Assembly (NCBI RefSeq): GCF_027125355.1
Contig: NZ_CP114052.1
Location: 1,736,001 to 1,800,000 of the forward strand
Length of the DNA: 64,000 nucleotides
Direction of reading: 5' to 3'
Source: Peptostreptococcus equinus
GTDB lineage: Bacteria > Bacillota > Clostridia > Peptostreptococcales > Peptostreptococcaceae
This document shows positions 27,487 to 36,949 of this stretch, one piece after another (the stretch's first letter is position 1; the number at the start of each line of letters is the position of its first letter). The notes beneath the pieces were generated by a model. It was given only the letters and a program-made list of their open reading frames with translations. It was not told where the DNA came from and ran no database searches. The position numbers and the translations under genes were made by a program.

Positions 27487-28680
27487 TTATTTTTCTGAAA
27501 GGTATTTTTTTAAATCATCTACCTTATCTAATCTTTCCCATGGAAGATCTACATCAGTTCTTCCAAAATGACCATAAGCTGCAGTTTGCTTGTATATAGG
27601 TCTTAGAAGATCCAAATTTTTAATTATTGCACCTGGTCTTAAATCAAAGTTTTCTCTTACAATTTCAACCAATCTTTCATTTGAAAGTTTTCCAGTACCA
27701 AAAGTATCTACAAATATAGAAAGAGGTTTTGCCACACCTATTGCATAGGCAACTTCTATCTCACATTTGTCGGCTAATCCTGCTGCTACGATATTTTTTG
27801 CAACATATCTAGCTGCATAACAAGCTGATCTATCTACTTTTGTAGGATCCTTTCCTGAAAAAGCTCCACCGCCATGTCTTGAATATCCACCGTAAGTGTC
27901 TATAATTATTTTTCTTCCAGTCAGTCCAGTATCTCCATGTGGTCCTCCGACAACAAATCTTCCTGTAGGATTTACATAATATAAAGTTTCATCATCCAAT
28001 AATTCTGCTGGAATTGTAGCTTTTATTACCTTTTCTATAATATCATTTCTAATTTGATCATTTTCAACATGTGGATCATGCTGCGAAGAAATCAGAACTG
28101 TATGTACTCTAACAGGTTTTTCATCTTCATATTCAACTGTTACCTGAGTTTTTCCATCAGGTCTAAGATATGATAATTCACCAGACTTTCTAATTTCTGT
28201 AAGCTTTCTTGATAGCTTATGAGCCAAAGAAATTGGAAGTGGCATTAACTCTGGAGTTTCATTACAAGCAAACCCAAACATAATCCCCTGGTCTCCTGCT
28301 CCTACTTTTTCTAAATCATCTTCAACTTTTTCTTCAGTCTTAGACTCTAGACCTTCATTAACTCCCATTGCTATATCATTTGACTGTTCATCAATGGCTG
28401 TTATTACAGCACAGTTTTCTGCATCAAATCCAAATTTCCCTCTTACATATCCTATTTCTTCTACTGTATCTCTTACAAGTTTTGGAATGTCTACGTAAGC
28501 ATTGGTAGTTATTTCACCTGCAACTAATATTAGTCCCGTTGTAGCTGTTGTTTCACAAGCAACTCTTGAATATGGGTCTTTTTCAATTAGTGCATCAAGT
28601 ATAGCGTCAGATACTTGGTCACAAAGTTTATCAGGATGTCCTTCAGTAACAGATTCTGATGTAAATAAATGTCTTGCCAT
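27487..28680 (-). CDS. metK: S-adenosylmethionine synthetase
   Basis: A 397-residue MetK starting at ATG 28680 behind GGAGGAAAAAATA; the upstream in-frame ATG gives five extra residues only. Motifs '[16 protein letters not shown]', '[12 protein letters not shown]', '[21 protein letters not shown]' (quoted in part) and '[16 protein letters not shown]' are the ATP and methionine site signatures. It makes SAM from methionine and ATP. A SAM-I riboswitch and terminator directly upstream provide feedback control. Confidence 0.98.
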   Translation of the reverse strand: MARHLFTSESVTEGHPDKLCDQVSDAILDALIEKDPYSRVACETTATTGLILVAGEITTNAYVDIPKLVRDTVEEIGYVRGKFGFDAENCAVITAIDEQSNDIAMGVNEGLESKTEEKVEDDLEKVGAGDQGIMFGFACNETPELMPLPISLAHKLSRKLTEIRKSGELSYLRPDGKTQVTVEYEDEKPVRVHTVLISSQHDPHVENDQIRNDIIEKVIKATIPAELLDDETLYYVNPTGRFVVGGPHGDTGLTGRKIIIDTYGGYSRHGGGAFSGKDPTKVDRSACYAARYVAKNIVAAGLADKCEIEVAYAIGVAKPLSIFVDTFGTGKLSNERLVEIVRENFDLRPGAIIKNLDLLRPIYKQTAAYGHFGRTDVDLPWERLDKVDDLKKYLSEK

Positions 28681-28740
28681 TATTTTTTCCTCCATTTAAT
28701 AAAATAAATTTTATCTAATTTACCCCATATTTTCTAATAA

Positions 28741-28766
28741 AAAAACCTCTTCACAAAAAGAAGAGG
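28741..28766 (-). terminator. Regulated terminator of the SAM riboswitch
   Basis: CCTCTT and AAGAGG arms (28746-28751 and 28761-28766) followed by a T-run on the minus strand, between the SAM aptamer and metK. Confidence 0.85.
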
Positions 28767-28790
28767 CAATAAATTACTTTATTAGCTAAC

Positions 28791-28885
28791 CTCATCTTTC
28801 AAGAAAATATTCTTGTAGGATTTAGCACCGTAAAACTTCGGTTGCCGGGCTTCATAGGGCCTGTCCCTCTGCCACTCTTGATAAG
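28791..28885 (-). promoter_or_regulatory. SAM-I riboswitch (S box)
   Basis: On the minus strand the blocks CTTATCAAGAGTGGCAGAGG, GACAGGCCCTATGAAGCCCG, GCAACC, GGTGCTAAATCCT and GAAAGATGAG occur in the S-box order. P1 forms from CTTATC and GATGAG. It controls metK by transcription termination. Confidence 0.96.
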
Positions 28886-28962
28886 GTAAATCAAGATTTT
28901 TTTAATTGTACTGGATTATTTTATCATCCATAGATAATTTTGTCAATACCACATTTTCTGTT

Positions 28963-30063
28963 TTATTTTATACTTAATATTTCATCATATATAGAGCCTA
29001 TATCTTCAAAGTTCTTTTCAAAAGAATAATTTTCCACTACAAACTCTCTTGCATTATTAGCAAGTTTATTTCTTAATGACTCATCCCTTAGTAAGCGATT
29101 CATAGCATTTAGTAGTTCTTGTGCTGAATTTGATTCTACAATTAGACCAGTCTCATTTTCTATTACTGTTTCTGGATGTCCTCCAACCCTAGTAATAATT
29201 ACTGGTATAGCGCATGCCTCTGCTTCTATTACAGATACTCCAAAACCTTCGCTAAGTGATGGAAATACACATACATCACAAGAATTATATACATATTCAA
29301 GTTCATGACTTGGAACTCTACCCAATAAACTTATGTTATCCCTAGAATTAAGTGTTGAAATCTGTTGGATTAAATTTTCTTTTTCATTACCTTCGCCGCC
29401 TATTTTAAGTCTCAATTTTTTCCCGAACAATTCTCCTGAATACCTATTATAAAGCATTTCAAAAGCATCAATTAAATATTTAATACCATATTTCTTTTCT
29501 AGACTTTTTACTATACCAAAGGTAAAATATTTTTCATCTCTATAACCATTTAGTGGTCTAAATTTATCTACATCCACCCCAAAATAAGTTATTTTCGCTT
29601 CTTTTTTTGTATATAGATTTACTTCTCTAGCCATATCAATACTATTTGTAAAAATATAATCTGCATATTTGAAATTATGTTTTATTATATTCTTTTGTAT
29701 AAATCCGTTTCTTGGAAAGTCATATATATCTGTCCCCCAGACAGATATAATATAAGGTCTATGCCCCAAAAGCGTACCTATAAAACCATAGCTACTAGCA
29801 TAGTGGGCATGCAGTATATCTGGATTAATTTTCTTTACTAGAGATCTAATATTTTTAATATGACCTAAATATGATAATTTTTTATATATTTTTTCATTTT
29901 TAACTTCATTTACATTAGTTTGGAAATTATGAACATTTACACCATCAATATCTCCACCATTTAATGAAATAACATGAATCTCGTAATCCTTATTTTTGAA
30001 GAAGTTGCACCACTTAATAACATGTGAGTTATTTGCATCTCCTAAGTAACATATTTTTTTCAA
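28963..30063 (-). CDS. Family 4 glycosyltransferase
   Basis: A 366-residue GT-B fold protein. The N-terminal domain shows 'ILHAHYASSYGFIGTLLG', and the C-terminal nucleotide-sugar domain shows 'GIVKSLEKKYGIKYLIDAFE', 'LLGRVPSHELEYVYNSCDVCVFPS' (quoted in part) and the EX7E motif in 'EGFGVSVIEAEACAIPVI'. It probably transfers a sugar to a cell-surface or lipid acceptor on the inner face of the membrane. It follows mbl by 73 bases and may be co-transcribed, which hints at an envelope role. Donor and acceptor cannot be told from sequence. Confidence 0.85.
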   Translation of the reverse strand: MKKICYLGDANNSHVIKWCNFFKNKDYEIHVISLNGGDIDGVNVHNFQTNVNEVKNEKIYKKLSYLGHIKNIRSLVKKINPDILHAHYASSYGFIGTLLGHRPYIISVWGTDIYDFPRNGFIQKNIIKHNFKYADYIFTNSIDMAREVNLYTKKEAKITYFGVDVDKFRPLNGYRDEKYFTFGIVKSLEKKYGIKYLIDAFEMLYNRYSGELFGKKLRLKIGGEGNEKENLIQQISTLNSRDNISLLGRVPSHELEYVYNSCDVCVFPSLSEGFGVSVIEAEACAIPVIITRVGGHPETVIENETGLIVESNSAQELLNAMNRLLRDESLRNKLANNAREFVVENYSFEKNFEDIGSIYDEILSIK

Positions 30064-30136
30064 GAGATACCTCCTTTATATTCAAATAATAAATATGCTT
30101 CTCATAGAATATACTATAAGAAGCACATATTAATTA

Positions 30137-31147
30137 TTATACAGTTCCTGCCATTTCTAATATTTCAACCGATGACAAGGCTATAGCTGTTCCTCTGACA
30201 ACACATGATATTGGATCATCCGCTAATCTAACAACTAAACCAGTTATTTCAGATATTTTTTTATCCATTCCATATAATAGGGCACCCCCACCTGTAAGAA
30301 CTATTCCTGTATCTGCTATGTCAGATGCTAGTTCTGGTGGTGTATCTTGTAGGGCGCTTATTACTAGATTACATATTTGACCTACACTTATAGACATTGC
30401 ATCCATTATTTCTATAGAACTTACTGTAATAGCTTTTGGTAAACCGCTAGCTAAATCTCTACCAGTTATCTTTACAAATCTTTCTTCTTGTCTACTATAA
30501 GCACAACCTATATCTTTTTTAATTCTTTCAGCTGTTCTCTCACCGATCATTACATTATAATTTCTTTTTATATATCTTCTGATATCTTCATCAAATTTGT
30601 TACCAGCTATTTTTATTGACTTACTAAGTACTGTTCCACCAAGAGAAATAACAGCAACATCAGTGGTTCCTCCACCTATATCTACTACTAAGTGTCCACC
30701 TGGCTTTGTAATATCTATTCCTGCTCCTATGGCTGCGGCTATAGGTTCTTCTATTAAAAGAACTTCTCTTGCTCCAGCCTGTCTAGTAGCATCTTCTACA
30801 GCTTTCTTTTCAATATCGTTAATTTTAGAAGGTACAGATACCATTATTCTAGGCATAACTATTTTTCCCATACCCTTCTTTTCTCCAATTATTGAGATAA
30901 AGCCTCTTAGCATTTTTTCTGCATTATCATAATCAGATATTACACCATTCATCATAGGTCTTATAGCCTCAATTTCCTTTGGTGTTCTACCTATCATTCT
31001 ATATGCATCATTTCCAACTGCAATTACTTCATCTATTCTATTGTCTACTGCAACAACTGAAGGTTCATTTAACACTATACCTTTATCATCTACAACCATT
31101 TGTACATTTGCAGTACCTAAATCGATCCCTATATCTATACCAGCCAT
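30137..31147 (-). CDS. mbl: MreB/Mbl family actin-like protein
   Basis: A 336-residue bacterial actin. Phosphate motifs 'IDLGTANVQMVVDDKGIVLNEPSVVAVD' (quoted in part as IDLGTANVQM) and 'VDIGGGTTDVAVISLGG', plus 'EEPIAAAIGAG' and the adenosine motif 'GIVLTGGGALLYGMD', are intact. It assembles on the membrane and guides lateral wall synthesis. It lies 21 bases after murA, the place of mbl in clostridial genomes, but the sporulation genes that normally lie between are absent and no mreC/mreD follow. If the host is a coccus, its role is not classic elongation. MreB versus Mbl is judged by synteny only. Confidence 0.9.
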   Translation of the reverse strand: MAGIDIGIDLGTANVQMVVDDKGIVLNEPSVVAVDNRIDEVIAVGNDAYRMIGRTPKEIEAIRPMMNGVISDYDNAEKMLRGFISIIGEKKGMGKIVMPRIMVSVPSKINDIEKKAVEDATRQAGAREVLLIEEPIAAAIGAGIDITKPGGHLVVDIGGGTTDVAVISLGGTVLSKSIKIAGNKFDEDIRRYIKRNYNVMIGERTAERIKKDIGCAYSRQEERFVKITGRDLASGLPKAITVSSIEIMDAMSISVGQICNLVISALQDTPPELASDIADTGIVLTGGGALLYGMDKKISEITGLVVRLADDPISCVVRGTAIALSSVEILEMAGTV

Positions 31148-31168
31148 AAAAACCTCCGAAATTATATA

Positions 31169-32422
31169 TTAGTCTTCAACTATTTCTACATCGCCACCAA
31201 GCGATCTAAATTTCTTATCAATATCAACATATCCTCTTTGAATATGATATATTTCTCCGATATTAGTTACACCCTCTGCAATCAAACCACAGAGAATTAA
31301 GGCTGCACCTGCTCTTAGGTCAGTTGCTCTTACATCTGCACCTACAAGTTGATCCACACCGTTTACTACAGCGCTTCTTCCATCTATTTTGATATTTGCA
31401 CCCATACGATTAAATTCAGTTACATGCATAAATCTATTTTCAAATACTGTTTCTATAACAACACCAGTACCTTCAGCTACCGTTAACATAGCCATAAATT
31501 GTGCCTGTACATCTGTTGGAAAGCCTGGGTGTGGTAAAGTCTTTACATCTATTGGCTTTATTATTTCTGGACCTACAACTCTTACTGAATTTTCATCTTC
31601 TTCTACTTTTGCACCAGCTTCTCTAAGCTTTGCTATTACTGGTTTTAAGTGATCTAATATTACATTTTCTAAAGTAATATCTCCCTTAGTCATAGCAGCT
31701 GCTACCATATATGTAGCTGCTTCTATTCTATCTGGTATTATTGTATGTTCAGCACCATGCAGCTTTTTTACGCCCTTTATTTTTATAGTATTAGTTCCAG
31801 CACCTCTAATTGATGCTCCCATTTCATTTAGAAAATTAGCTAAATCAACAATCTCTGGTTCTTCGGCTGCATTTTCAATTATAGTTATTCCATCAGCTAG
31901 TACAGCTGTCATCATAATATTTTGAGTTGCACCTACAGAAGGAAAATCTAAGTATAATTTATTACCTATTAAATTCTCTGCCTTTGCTTCTACAAAACCA
32001 TGATCCATATTAATTTCTGCTCCAAGAGCCTTAAAACCTTTTAAATGTAGGTCTATAGGTCTAGTTCCTATAGCACATCCACCTGGCATGGAAATTTTAG
32101 TGTGGTTAAATCTCGCTAGCAATGGTCCCATTACTAGAAAGGATGCTCTCATTTTCTTAACTAATTCATATGGAGCTTCACAAGTCTTAATATTTGATGA
32201 GTCAACTATTAATGTACCATCTTTATATTCTACTTCTGCACCTAAGTGTCTAATTAAATCACTTATTACGTGTACATCTCTTAGATTTGGTACACTATTT
32301 AAAACACATTTCCCATCAACTAATAAAGTCGCAGCTATTATTGGTAATACTGCATTTTTTGCTCCATCTATCTTCACCGTACCATTTAACGGTGCACTCT
32401 TTCTAACTCTAATTCTTGGCAT
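31169..32422 (-). CDS. murA: UDP-N-acetylglucosamine 1-carboxyvinyltransferase
   Basis: A 417-residue MurA. The N-terminal '[23 protein letters not shown]' (core [12 protein letters not shown]) and the active-site loop '[18 protein letters not shown]' with the catalytic cysteine are seen. So are '[10 protein letters not shown]'-type '[12 protein letters not shown]' and the C-terminal '[14 protein letters not shown]'. It starts peptidoglycan precursor synthesis by adding enolpyruvate to UDP-GlcNAc. The ATG follows a GGGAG site. It forms a pair with mbl. Confidence 0.97.
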   Translation of the reverse strand: MPRIRVRKSAPLNGTVKIDGAKNAVLPIIAATLLVDGKCVLNSVPNLRDVHVISDLIRHLGAEVEYKDGTLIVDSSNIKTCEAPYELVKKMRASFLVMGPLLARFNHTKISMPGGCAIGTRPIDLHLKGFKALGAEINMDHGFVEAKAENLIGNKLYLDFPSVGATQNIMMTAVLADGITIIENAAEEPEIVDLANFLNEMGASIRGAGTNTIKIKGVKKLHGAEHTIIPDRIEAATYMVAAAMTKGDITLENVILDHLKPVIAKLREAGAKVEEDENSVRVVGPEIIKPIDVKTLPHPGFPTDVQAQFMAMLTVAEGTGVVIETVFENRFMHVTEFNRMGANIKIDGRSAVVNGVDQLVGADVRATDLRAGAALILCGLIAEGVTNIGEIYHIQRGYVDIDKKFRSLGGDVEIVED

Positions 32423-32616
32423 ATTTTTCTCCCTAATTTCTAAAACTGTATATTTATCTGCATTTATAAAACTTAAAAATCAACTTTCCAAATCTTATAA
32501 ATGATAATAAACATATATTAATAGTATATAAATTTTTTATTAAATATGTCAACTATTTTCATATAAATACAAAGCATAATTTCAAGCGTTTCTATTTTAG
32601 ATATAATTATTTGTAG

Positions 32617-32645
32617 ATAAAAAAGGAGATAATAGGTATCTCCTT
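32617..32645 (-). terminator. Terminator of glmM
   Basis: AAGGAGATA and TATCTCCTT arms (32623-32631 and 32637-32645) with a T-run on the minus strand. The rest of 32423-32750 is AT-rich and presumably carries the murA promoter; I see no other feature. Confidence 0.82.
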
Positions 32646-32750
32646 CAATCTAAACAAAATACATCTATATTATATCAAACAAACAGTCTATAAATCAACA
32701 AATTATCATATTTTTACTGACATTATTCTATTATTTATACTTATTAATCA

Positions 32751-34100
32751 CTATAATCCAATTTTTTCTTCTATTATTTTAGCAAGTCCATTAGCAAGGT
32801 CACCTATTTGATTTATGTCTTTACCTTCAAGCATAACTCTAACAAGAGGTTCTGTACCTGATGGTCTAATTAAGACTCTTCCATGACCATCCATCAGTTT
32901 TTCTATTCTTTCTATTTCCTGTGCTATATCGTCAATTTCCATATACTTACTTTTATACTCGTTTTTAACTTTAACATTGACTAATACCTGTGGATACTGA
33001 TCCATTACAGAGGATATTTCAGATAAAGACTTATCATTCTCTTTGACAATAGAAGCTAAAACTAATGATGACATTGTCCCATCACCTGTAGTATTATAAT
33101 CCAAAAATACTAGGTGGCCAGATTGCTCTCCGCCTAAACAATATCCATTCTTCAACATCTCTTCTAACACATATCTATCTCCTACACCAGTTGTAGCAAT
33201 ATTAATATCATTTTCTTTAGCGGCAACAATCAGACCTAGATTAGACATTACTGTTACGACCAATGTATTATTTTTTAATTCATTATTATTTTTCATATGT
33301 ATAGCGCTAAGAATCATTATCTTATCGCCATCAACTATTTGCCCTTTTTCATCCACTGCTATTAGTCTATCTGCATCACCATCATAGGCAAGTCCCATCT
33401 GGGCTTTTTCTTCCACTACCTTTTTCTGCAACATTTCTGGATGTGTAGATCCACAATTATTATTTATATTGCTTCCATCAGGATTTGCGTTTATTTCAAT
33501 TACTTGTGCACCTAACTCTTTAAATGCCATCGGTGCCACCTTATATGCTGCACCATTTGCACAATCTAAAACCACCTTCATTCCTGTAAAATCTTCATTT
33601 ATTTTAGATTTTAAATAATCAACATATATTCTACTTGCTTCATGATCAAATACTTTTTTTCCTAAATCTAATGCTACTGGAGTTTTTAGTATTTTTTCAG
33701 GATTATCTATATATTTTTCAATTTCTAATTCTACTGAATCATCTAATTTAAAACCTTTGCTGTTAAAGAATTTTATACCGTTATATTCCACAGGATTATG
33801 TGATGCAGATATTACCACCCCACAATCGGCTTTATAATATCTAGTCAAATAAGCTACTGCAGGAGTAGGTATTATACCAACTGTTATAACATCACAACCA
33901 ACTGACATCAAACCTGCTATAAGAGCAGATTCCAGCATATCTCCTGATATTCTAGTGTCTCTTCCAACGACCACTTTTACTTTTTCTTTACCATCAGCTA
34001 ATACATAGCCTCCAGCACGTCCTAATTTGTAAGCAAGTTCGCAATTCAATTCTGTATTGGCAATTCCTCTTACACCATCAGTTCCAAAATATTTTCTCAT
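32751..34100 (-). CDS. glmM: Phosphoglucosamine mutase
   Basis: A 449-residue GlmM with N-terminal 'YFGTDGVRGIAN', the phosphoserine loop 'VVISASHNPVEYNGIKFF', the metal site 'YDGDADRLIAVDE', and the C-terminal phosphate-binding 'GRVLIRPSGTEPLVRVM'. It converts glucosamine-6-phosphate to glucosamine-1-phosphate for UDP-GlcNAc. In most Firmicutes it follows cdaA-cdaR directly; here about 5 kb of fermentation genes separate them. The ATG follows AGAGGTG. Confidence 0.97.
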   Translation of the reverse strand: MRKYFGTDGVRGIANTELNCELAYKLGRAGGYVLADGKEKVKVVVGRDTRISGDMLESALIAGLMSVGCDVITVGIIPTPAVAYLTRYYKADCGVVISASHNPVEYNGIKFFNSKGFKLDDSVELEIEKYIDNPEKILKTPVALDLGKKVFDHEASRIYVDYLKSKINEDFTGMKVVLDCANGAAYKVAPMAFKELGAQVIEINANPDGSNINNNCGSTHPEMLQKKVVEEKAQMGLAYDGDADRLIAVDEKGQIVDGDKIMILSAIHMKNNNELKNNTLVVTVMSNLGLIVAAKENDINIATTGVGDRYVLEEMLKNGYCLGGEQSGHLVFLDYNTTGDGTMSSLVLASIVKENDKSLSEISSVMDQYPQVLVNVKVKNEYKSKYMEIDDIAQEIERIEKLMDGHGRVLIRPSGTEPLVRVMLEGKDINQIGDLANGLAKIIEEKIGL

Positions 34101-34144
34101 CTATATACACCTCTTAATTTACTTAATAATTTATTTACATTTAT

Positions 34145-34198
34145 AAAATAAAATACATAATAGATTTTTACACAAAAACCCACTATGTATTTTATTTT
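34145..34198. terminator. Long AU-rich inverted repeat upstream of glmM
   Basis: Arms of about 17 bases (AAAATAAAATACATA-type) at both ends of the segment form a nearly perfect AT stem. It may add to termination of the upstream operon or be a secondary stop; it lies in the glmM leader. Confidence 0.45.
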
Positions 34199-34231
34199 AC
34201 CATAAAAAAGTCCATTTTTGTTACTTATTAT

Positions 34232-34261
34232 AAAAAAAGACTGCCACAAAATGTGACAGTC
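34232..34261 (-). terminator. Terminator of the 2-oxoacid oxidoreductase operon
   Basis: GACTG(T)CAC..GTG(G)CAGTC stem (34239-34261) followed by T7 on the minus strand, just after the gamma subunit stop codon. Confidence 0.85.
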
Positions 34262-34274
34262 ATATTTTATAATA

Positions 34275-34832
34275 TTAATTTTTCTTCTGAGCCATAACTG
34301 CATTATATCCAGCTTCTAAAGCTTGTCTATTTACAGGTATGAATTTTTCTTTTCTCTTTCCGAAAACTTTCTTGAATGCTTCAAGAACAGAGTCTATATC
34401 AACACTGTTATCAACAGCTAAGAAAGCTCCAAGCATTACCATATTCGCAAATTTAGGCCCACCTAATTCGTTAGATAGATCATTGGCATCTACATAGTAT
34501 ACTGATATATCATCTCTTTCACTCTTTTCGTGAACTAGAGAACTGTTTATTAATAAGTTTCCTCCTGGTATAACGTCTCCTTCAAACTTAGTTAAAGATG
34601 GAGAGTTCATGATGATAGCAGCTGTTGCATCATCAGTTATAATTGGAGAACCTACTGGCTTGTCTGAAATTGTAACAGCACAGTTAGCTGTACCGCCACG
34701 CATTTCTGGACCATAAGAAGGTAACCAAGAAACTTCCTTATTTTCAATCATTCCAGCATAAGTCATTAACTGACCCATAGACATAACACCCTGACCACCG
34801 AATCCGGCACAAATAACTCTAGATGTACTCAT
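34275..34832 (-). CDS. 2-oxoacid:ferredoxin oxidoreductase, gamma subunit
   Basis: A 185-residue gamma (catalytic accessory) domain. 'VICAGFGGQGVMSMGQLM' is the family start, with 'WLPSYGPEMRGGTANCAVTISD' (core YGPEMRGGTANC) downstream. It is part of the four-subunit enzyme that oxidatively decarboxylates 2-oxoacids to acyl-CoA and CO2 with reduction of ferredoxin. It starts two bases after the beta subunit and ends the operon at a terminator. Subunit makeup and the VorB-like alpha chain point to branched-chain 2-oxoacids. Confidence 0.92.
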   Translation of the reverse strand: MSTSRVICAGFGGQGVMSMGQLMTYAGMIENKEVSWLPSYGPEMRGGTANCAVTISDKPVGSPIITDDATAAIIMNSPSLTKFEGDVIPGGNLLINSSLVHEKSERDDISVYYVDANDLSNELGGPKFANMVMLGAFLAVDNSVDIDSVLEAFKKVFGKRKEKFIPVNRQALEAGYNAVMAQKKN

Positions 34833-34834
34833 TA

Positions 34835-35596
34835 TTATTTTTCCTCCTTAGCAGCTTCAATATCAACGTCTCTAAAATTCTGAACTGGGAAATAAGGAAC
34901 CATATTGTCTCTTAACCACTGTAAAGCGTCTGGTGCAGTTTTACCCCAGTTTGTTGGACAAGTAGAAAGCACTTCTACCATTGAGAATCCAAGACCTGCT
35001 TTCTGAACTTCGAAAGCTTTTCTAATACATTTTTTAGCCTTTCTAACTTCTGCAGGAGTATCTACTCTTACTCTTTCTACATATACAGCACCAGTTAAAG
35101 TAGATATCATTTCAGCTATTCTGATTGGGTAACCATGAAGCTCAGGATCTCTACCACCCTGACATGTAGTTCCTTTTTCACCTATTAGTGTAGTAGGAGC
35201 CATCTGTCCACCTGTCATACCGTAAGTAGTGTTGTTAACGAATATAACTGTTATTTTTTCACCTCTATTAGCTGCATGAACTATTTCAGCAGTACCAATT
35301 GAAGCTAAGTCACCATCTCCCTGATATGTAAATACAGTATGATCTGGTAAAACTCTCTTTATACCTGTAGCACATGCTGGTGCTCTACCATGAGCAGCTT
35401 CATGCATGTCGCAATTAAAATAATTATATGCAAGTACTGAACATCCAACAGGAGCAACTCCTACTGCATTTCCGCACTGATCCATTTCTTCTAAAACTTC
35501 TGCAACTAGTCTATGGATAATACCATGAGTACATCCTGGACAGTAATGTGTCTGTGCATCAGTTAAACCTTTAGTTCTTTCGAAAATTACAGCCAT
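34835..35596 (-). CDS. 2-oxoacid:ferredoxin oxidoreductase, beta (thiamine diphosphate) subunit
   Basis: A 253-residue TPP-binding subunit. The TPP/Mg motif spans 'YQGDGDLASIGTAEIVHAANRG' (core GDGDLASIG) to 'VIFVNNTTYGMTGGQMAPTT'. Cysteines in 'HYCPGCTHGIIHRL' and 'CATGIKRVLP' fit an iron-sulfur ligand set typical of this family. Its ATG overlaps the alpha subunit stop by one base, suggesting coupling. It forms the active core with the alpha subunit. Confidence 0.94.
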   Translation of the reverse strand: MAVIFERTKGLTDAQTHYCPGCTHGIIHRLVAEVLEEMDQCGNAVGVAPVGCSVLAYNYFNCDMHEAAHGRAPACATGIKRVLPDHTVFTYQGDGDLASIGTAEIVHAANRGEKITVIFVNNTTYGMTGGQMAPTTLIGEKGTTCQGGRDPELHGYPIRIAEMISTLTGAVYVERVRVDTPAEVRKAKKCIRKAFEVQKAGLGFSMVEVLSTCPTNWGKTAPDALQWLRDNMVPYFPVQNFRDVDIEAAKEEK

Positions 35597-36657
35597 TACT
35601 TAACACCTCCCATAATTTCTTTTGCTCTTCTTACTATTTCCTTTGGTTCTGGAACCATTCCACCTGGTCTACCATAGAAGTGTACGTTATGTCTTCCGTT
35701 TGAGCCTAACTTAACATCTTCCACCATCTGCCCCATTGACATTTCGATTACGAATAAATCCTTGCAAGCTGGGATTTCATCAAATGCGTGGTATGGATAA
35801 GGCCATACAGTCTTAGGTCTTATTAGACCAACCTTGTATCCTTCTTCACGTAGATCTTCAACACAGTTCTTAACAACCCTTGCCATTGTTCCATAAGCAA
35901 CGAATACTAATTCTGCGTCTTCAGTTCTATCCATTTCAACCTGAACTTCTTCTTTTTCTATAAGATCATATTTTCTACCTAAATGATAGTTATGTTCTTC
36001 AAGAATTTCAGGAGATAAGTATAGAGAGTTTATTATGTTTGGTTTTCTTTCTCCCTTTGTTCCAGTTGTAGCCCAATCCTTAGCAGGAATTTCTCTCTGC
36101 TTTCTTGGTCTATCAAAATCAACTGGTTCCATCATCTGTCCTATCATACCATCTAGTAATACTAGGACAGGAGTTCTATATACTTCAGCAACATCAAAAG
36201 CATCCTGAATCATATCACATGCTTCTTGTACACTTGATGGAGCGTAAACTGGAGTTCTGTAGTCTCCATCACCACCACCTCTTGTACACATAAAGTAGTC
36301 AGATTGAGAAGGTTGTATTGATCCTAGACCAGGGCCACCTCTCACTACGTTTAATATAACACATGGTACTTCAGCACCTGCACAATAAGTTATACCTTCT
36401 TGCTTTAATGCTAGTCCTGGAGAAGATGAAGAAGTTAGTACTCTAGCACCACATCCACCTGCACCATAAACCATGTTTATAGCAGCTACTTCAGATTCAG
36501 CCTGAACAAAAGTTCCTCCTATTGCTGGTAATTCTCTTGATAAATATTCTGGTAACTCACTTTGTGGAGTTATTGGGTAACCGAAGAAATGTCTACATCC
36601 TGCTGTTATAGCAGCCTTACCGAATGCTTCGTTACCTTTCATTAGTATCTTAGCCAT
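35596..36657 (-). CDS. vorB: 2-oxoacid:ferredoxin oxidoreductase, alpha subunit (VorB-like)
   Basis: A 353-residue alpha subunit beginning 'KILMKGNEAFGKAAITAGCR'. 'FFGYPITPQSELPEYLSREL', 'QAESEVAAINMVYGAGGCGARVLTSSS' (split) and 'SSPGLALKQEGITY' are typical of the 3-methyl-2-oxobutanoate dehydrogenase VorB group. It probably acts on the keto acids of valine, leucine and isoleucine, giving branched acyl-CoA. Butyrate kinase two genes upstream and ptb elsewhere would turn these into acid plus ATP. Indolepyruvate- or 2-oxoglutarate-specific relatives are less likely but not excluded. Confidence 0.92.
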   Translation of the reverse strand: MAKILMKGNEAFGKAAITAGCRHFFGYPITPQSELPEYLSRELPAIGGTFVQAESEVAAINMVYGAGGCGARVLTSSSSPGLALKQEGITYCAGAEVPCVILNVVRGGPGLGSIQPSQSDYFMCTRGGGDGDYRTPVYAPSSVQEACDMIQDAFDVAEVYRTPVLVLLDGMIGQMMEPVDFDRPRKQREIPAKDWATTGTKGERKPNIINSLYLSPEILEEHNYHLGRKYDLIEKEEVQVEMDRTEDAELVFVAYGTMARVVKNCVEDLREEGYKVGLIRPKTVWPYPYHAFDEIPACKDLFVIEMSMGQMVEDVKLGSNGRHNVHFYGRPGGMVPEPKEIVRRAKEIMGGVK

Positions 36658-36675
36658 TAATAATCCCCCCTAAAA

Positions 36676-36891
36676 TTAATCTCTTTCTACAGTAATTACT
36701 GCATCAGGACACATCATAGCGCAGCTTGCGCATCCGATACATTCTTCCATTTTTTCAACATGTGCTGGGTTATATCCCTTTGAGTTAACCTTTGATAGGT
36801 CAAGCTCAATTATTCCTTTTGGACATACAGAAACGCAAAGTCCACAACCCTTACAGTACTTTTGATCAAAAGATACTCTACCTTTAGCCAT
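36676..36891 (-). CDS. 2-oxoacid:ferredoxin oxidoreductase, delta (ferredoxin-like) subunit
   Basis: A 71-residue protein with two classic [4Fe-4S] motifs: 'CKGCGLCVSVCPKG' near residues 14-27 and 'CIGCASCAMMCPDA' near residues 52-65. It passes electrons from the TPP centre to soluble ferredoxin. It heads the four-subunit block (delta, alpha, beta, gamma) with short spacing. The ATG is behind a GGAGG site. Confidence 0.95.
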   Translation of the reverse strand: MAKGRVSFDQKYCKGCGLCVSVCPKGIIELDLSKVNSKGYNPAHVEKMEECIGCASCAMMCPDAVITVERD

Positions 36892-36949
36892 TGTGTTGCC
36901 TCCTTAAAATAAAAATTAGTCTAAATAGTTTAATATATAAAAAACACAG

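Noticed and set aside
34097-34303. Minus-strand frame of 68 codons between the oxidoreductase and glmM
   Set aside because: It runs through two hairpins and overlaps the gamma subunit end; its composition is that of AT-rich spacer.
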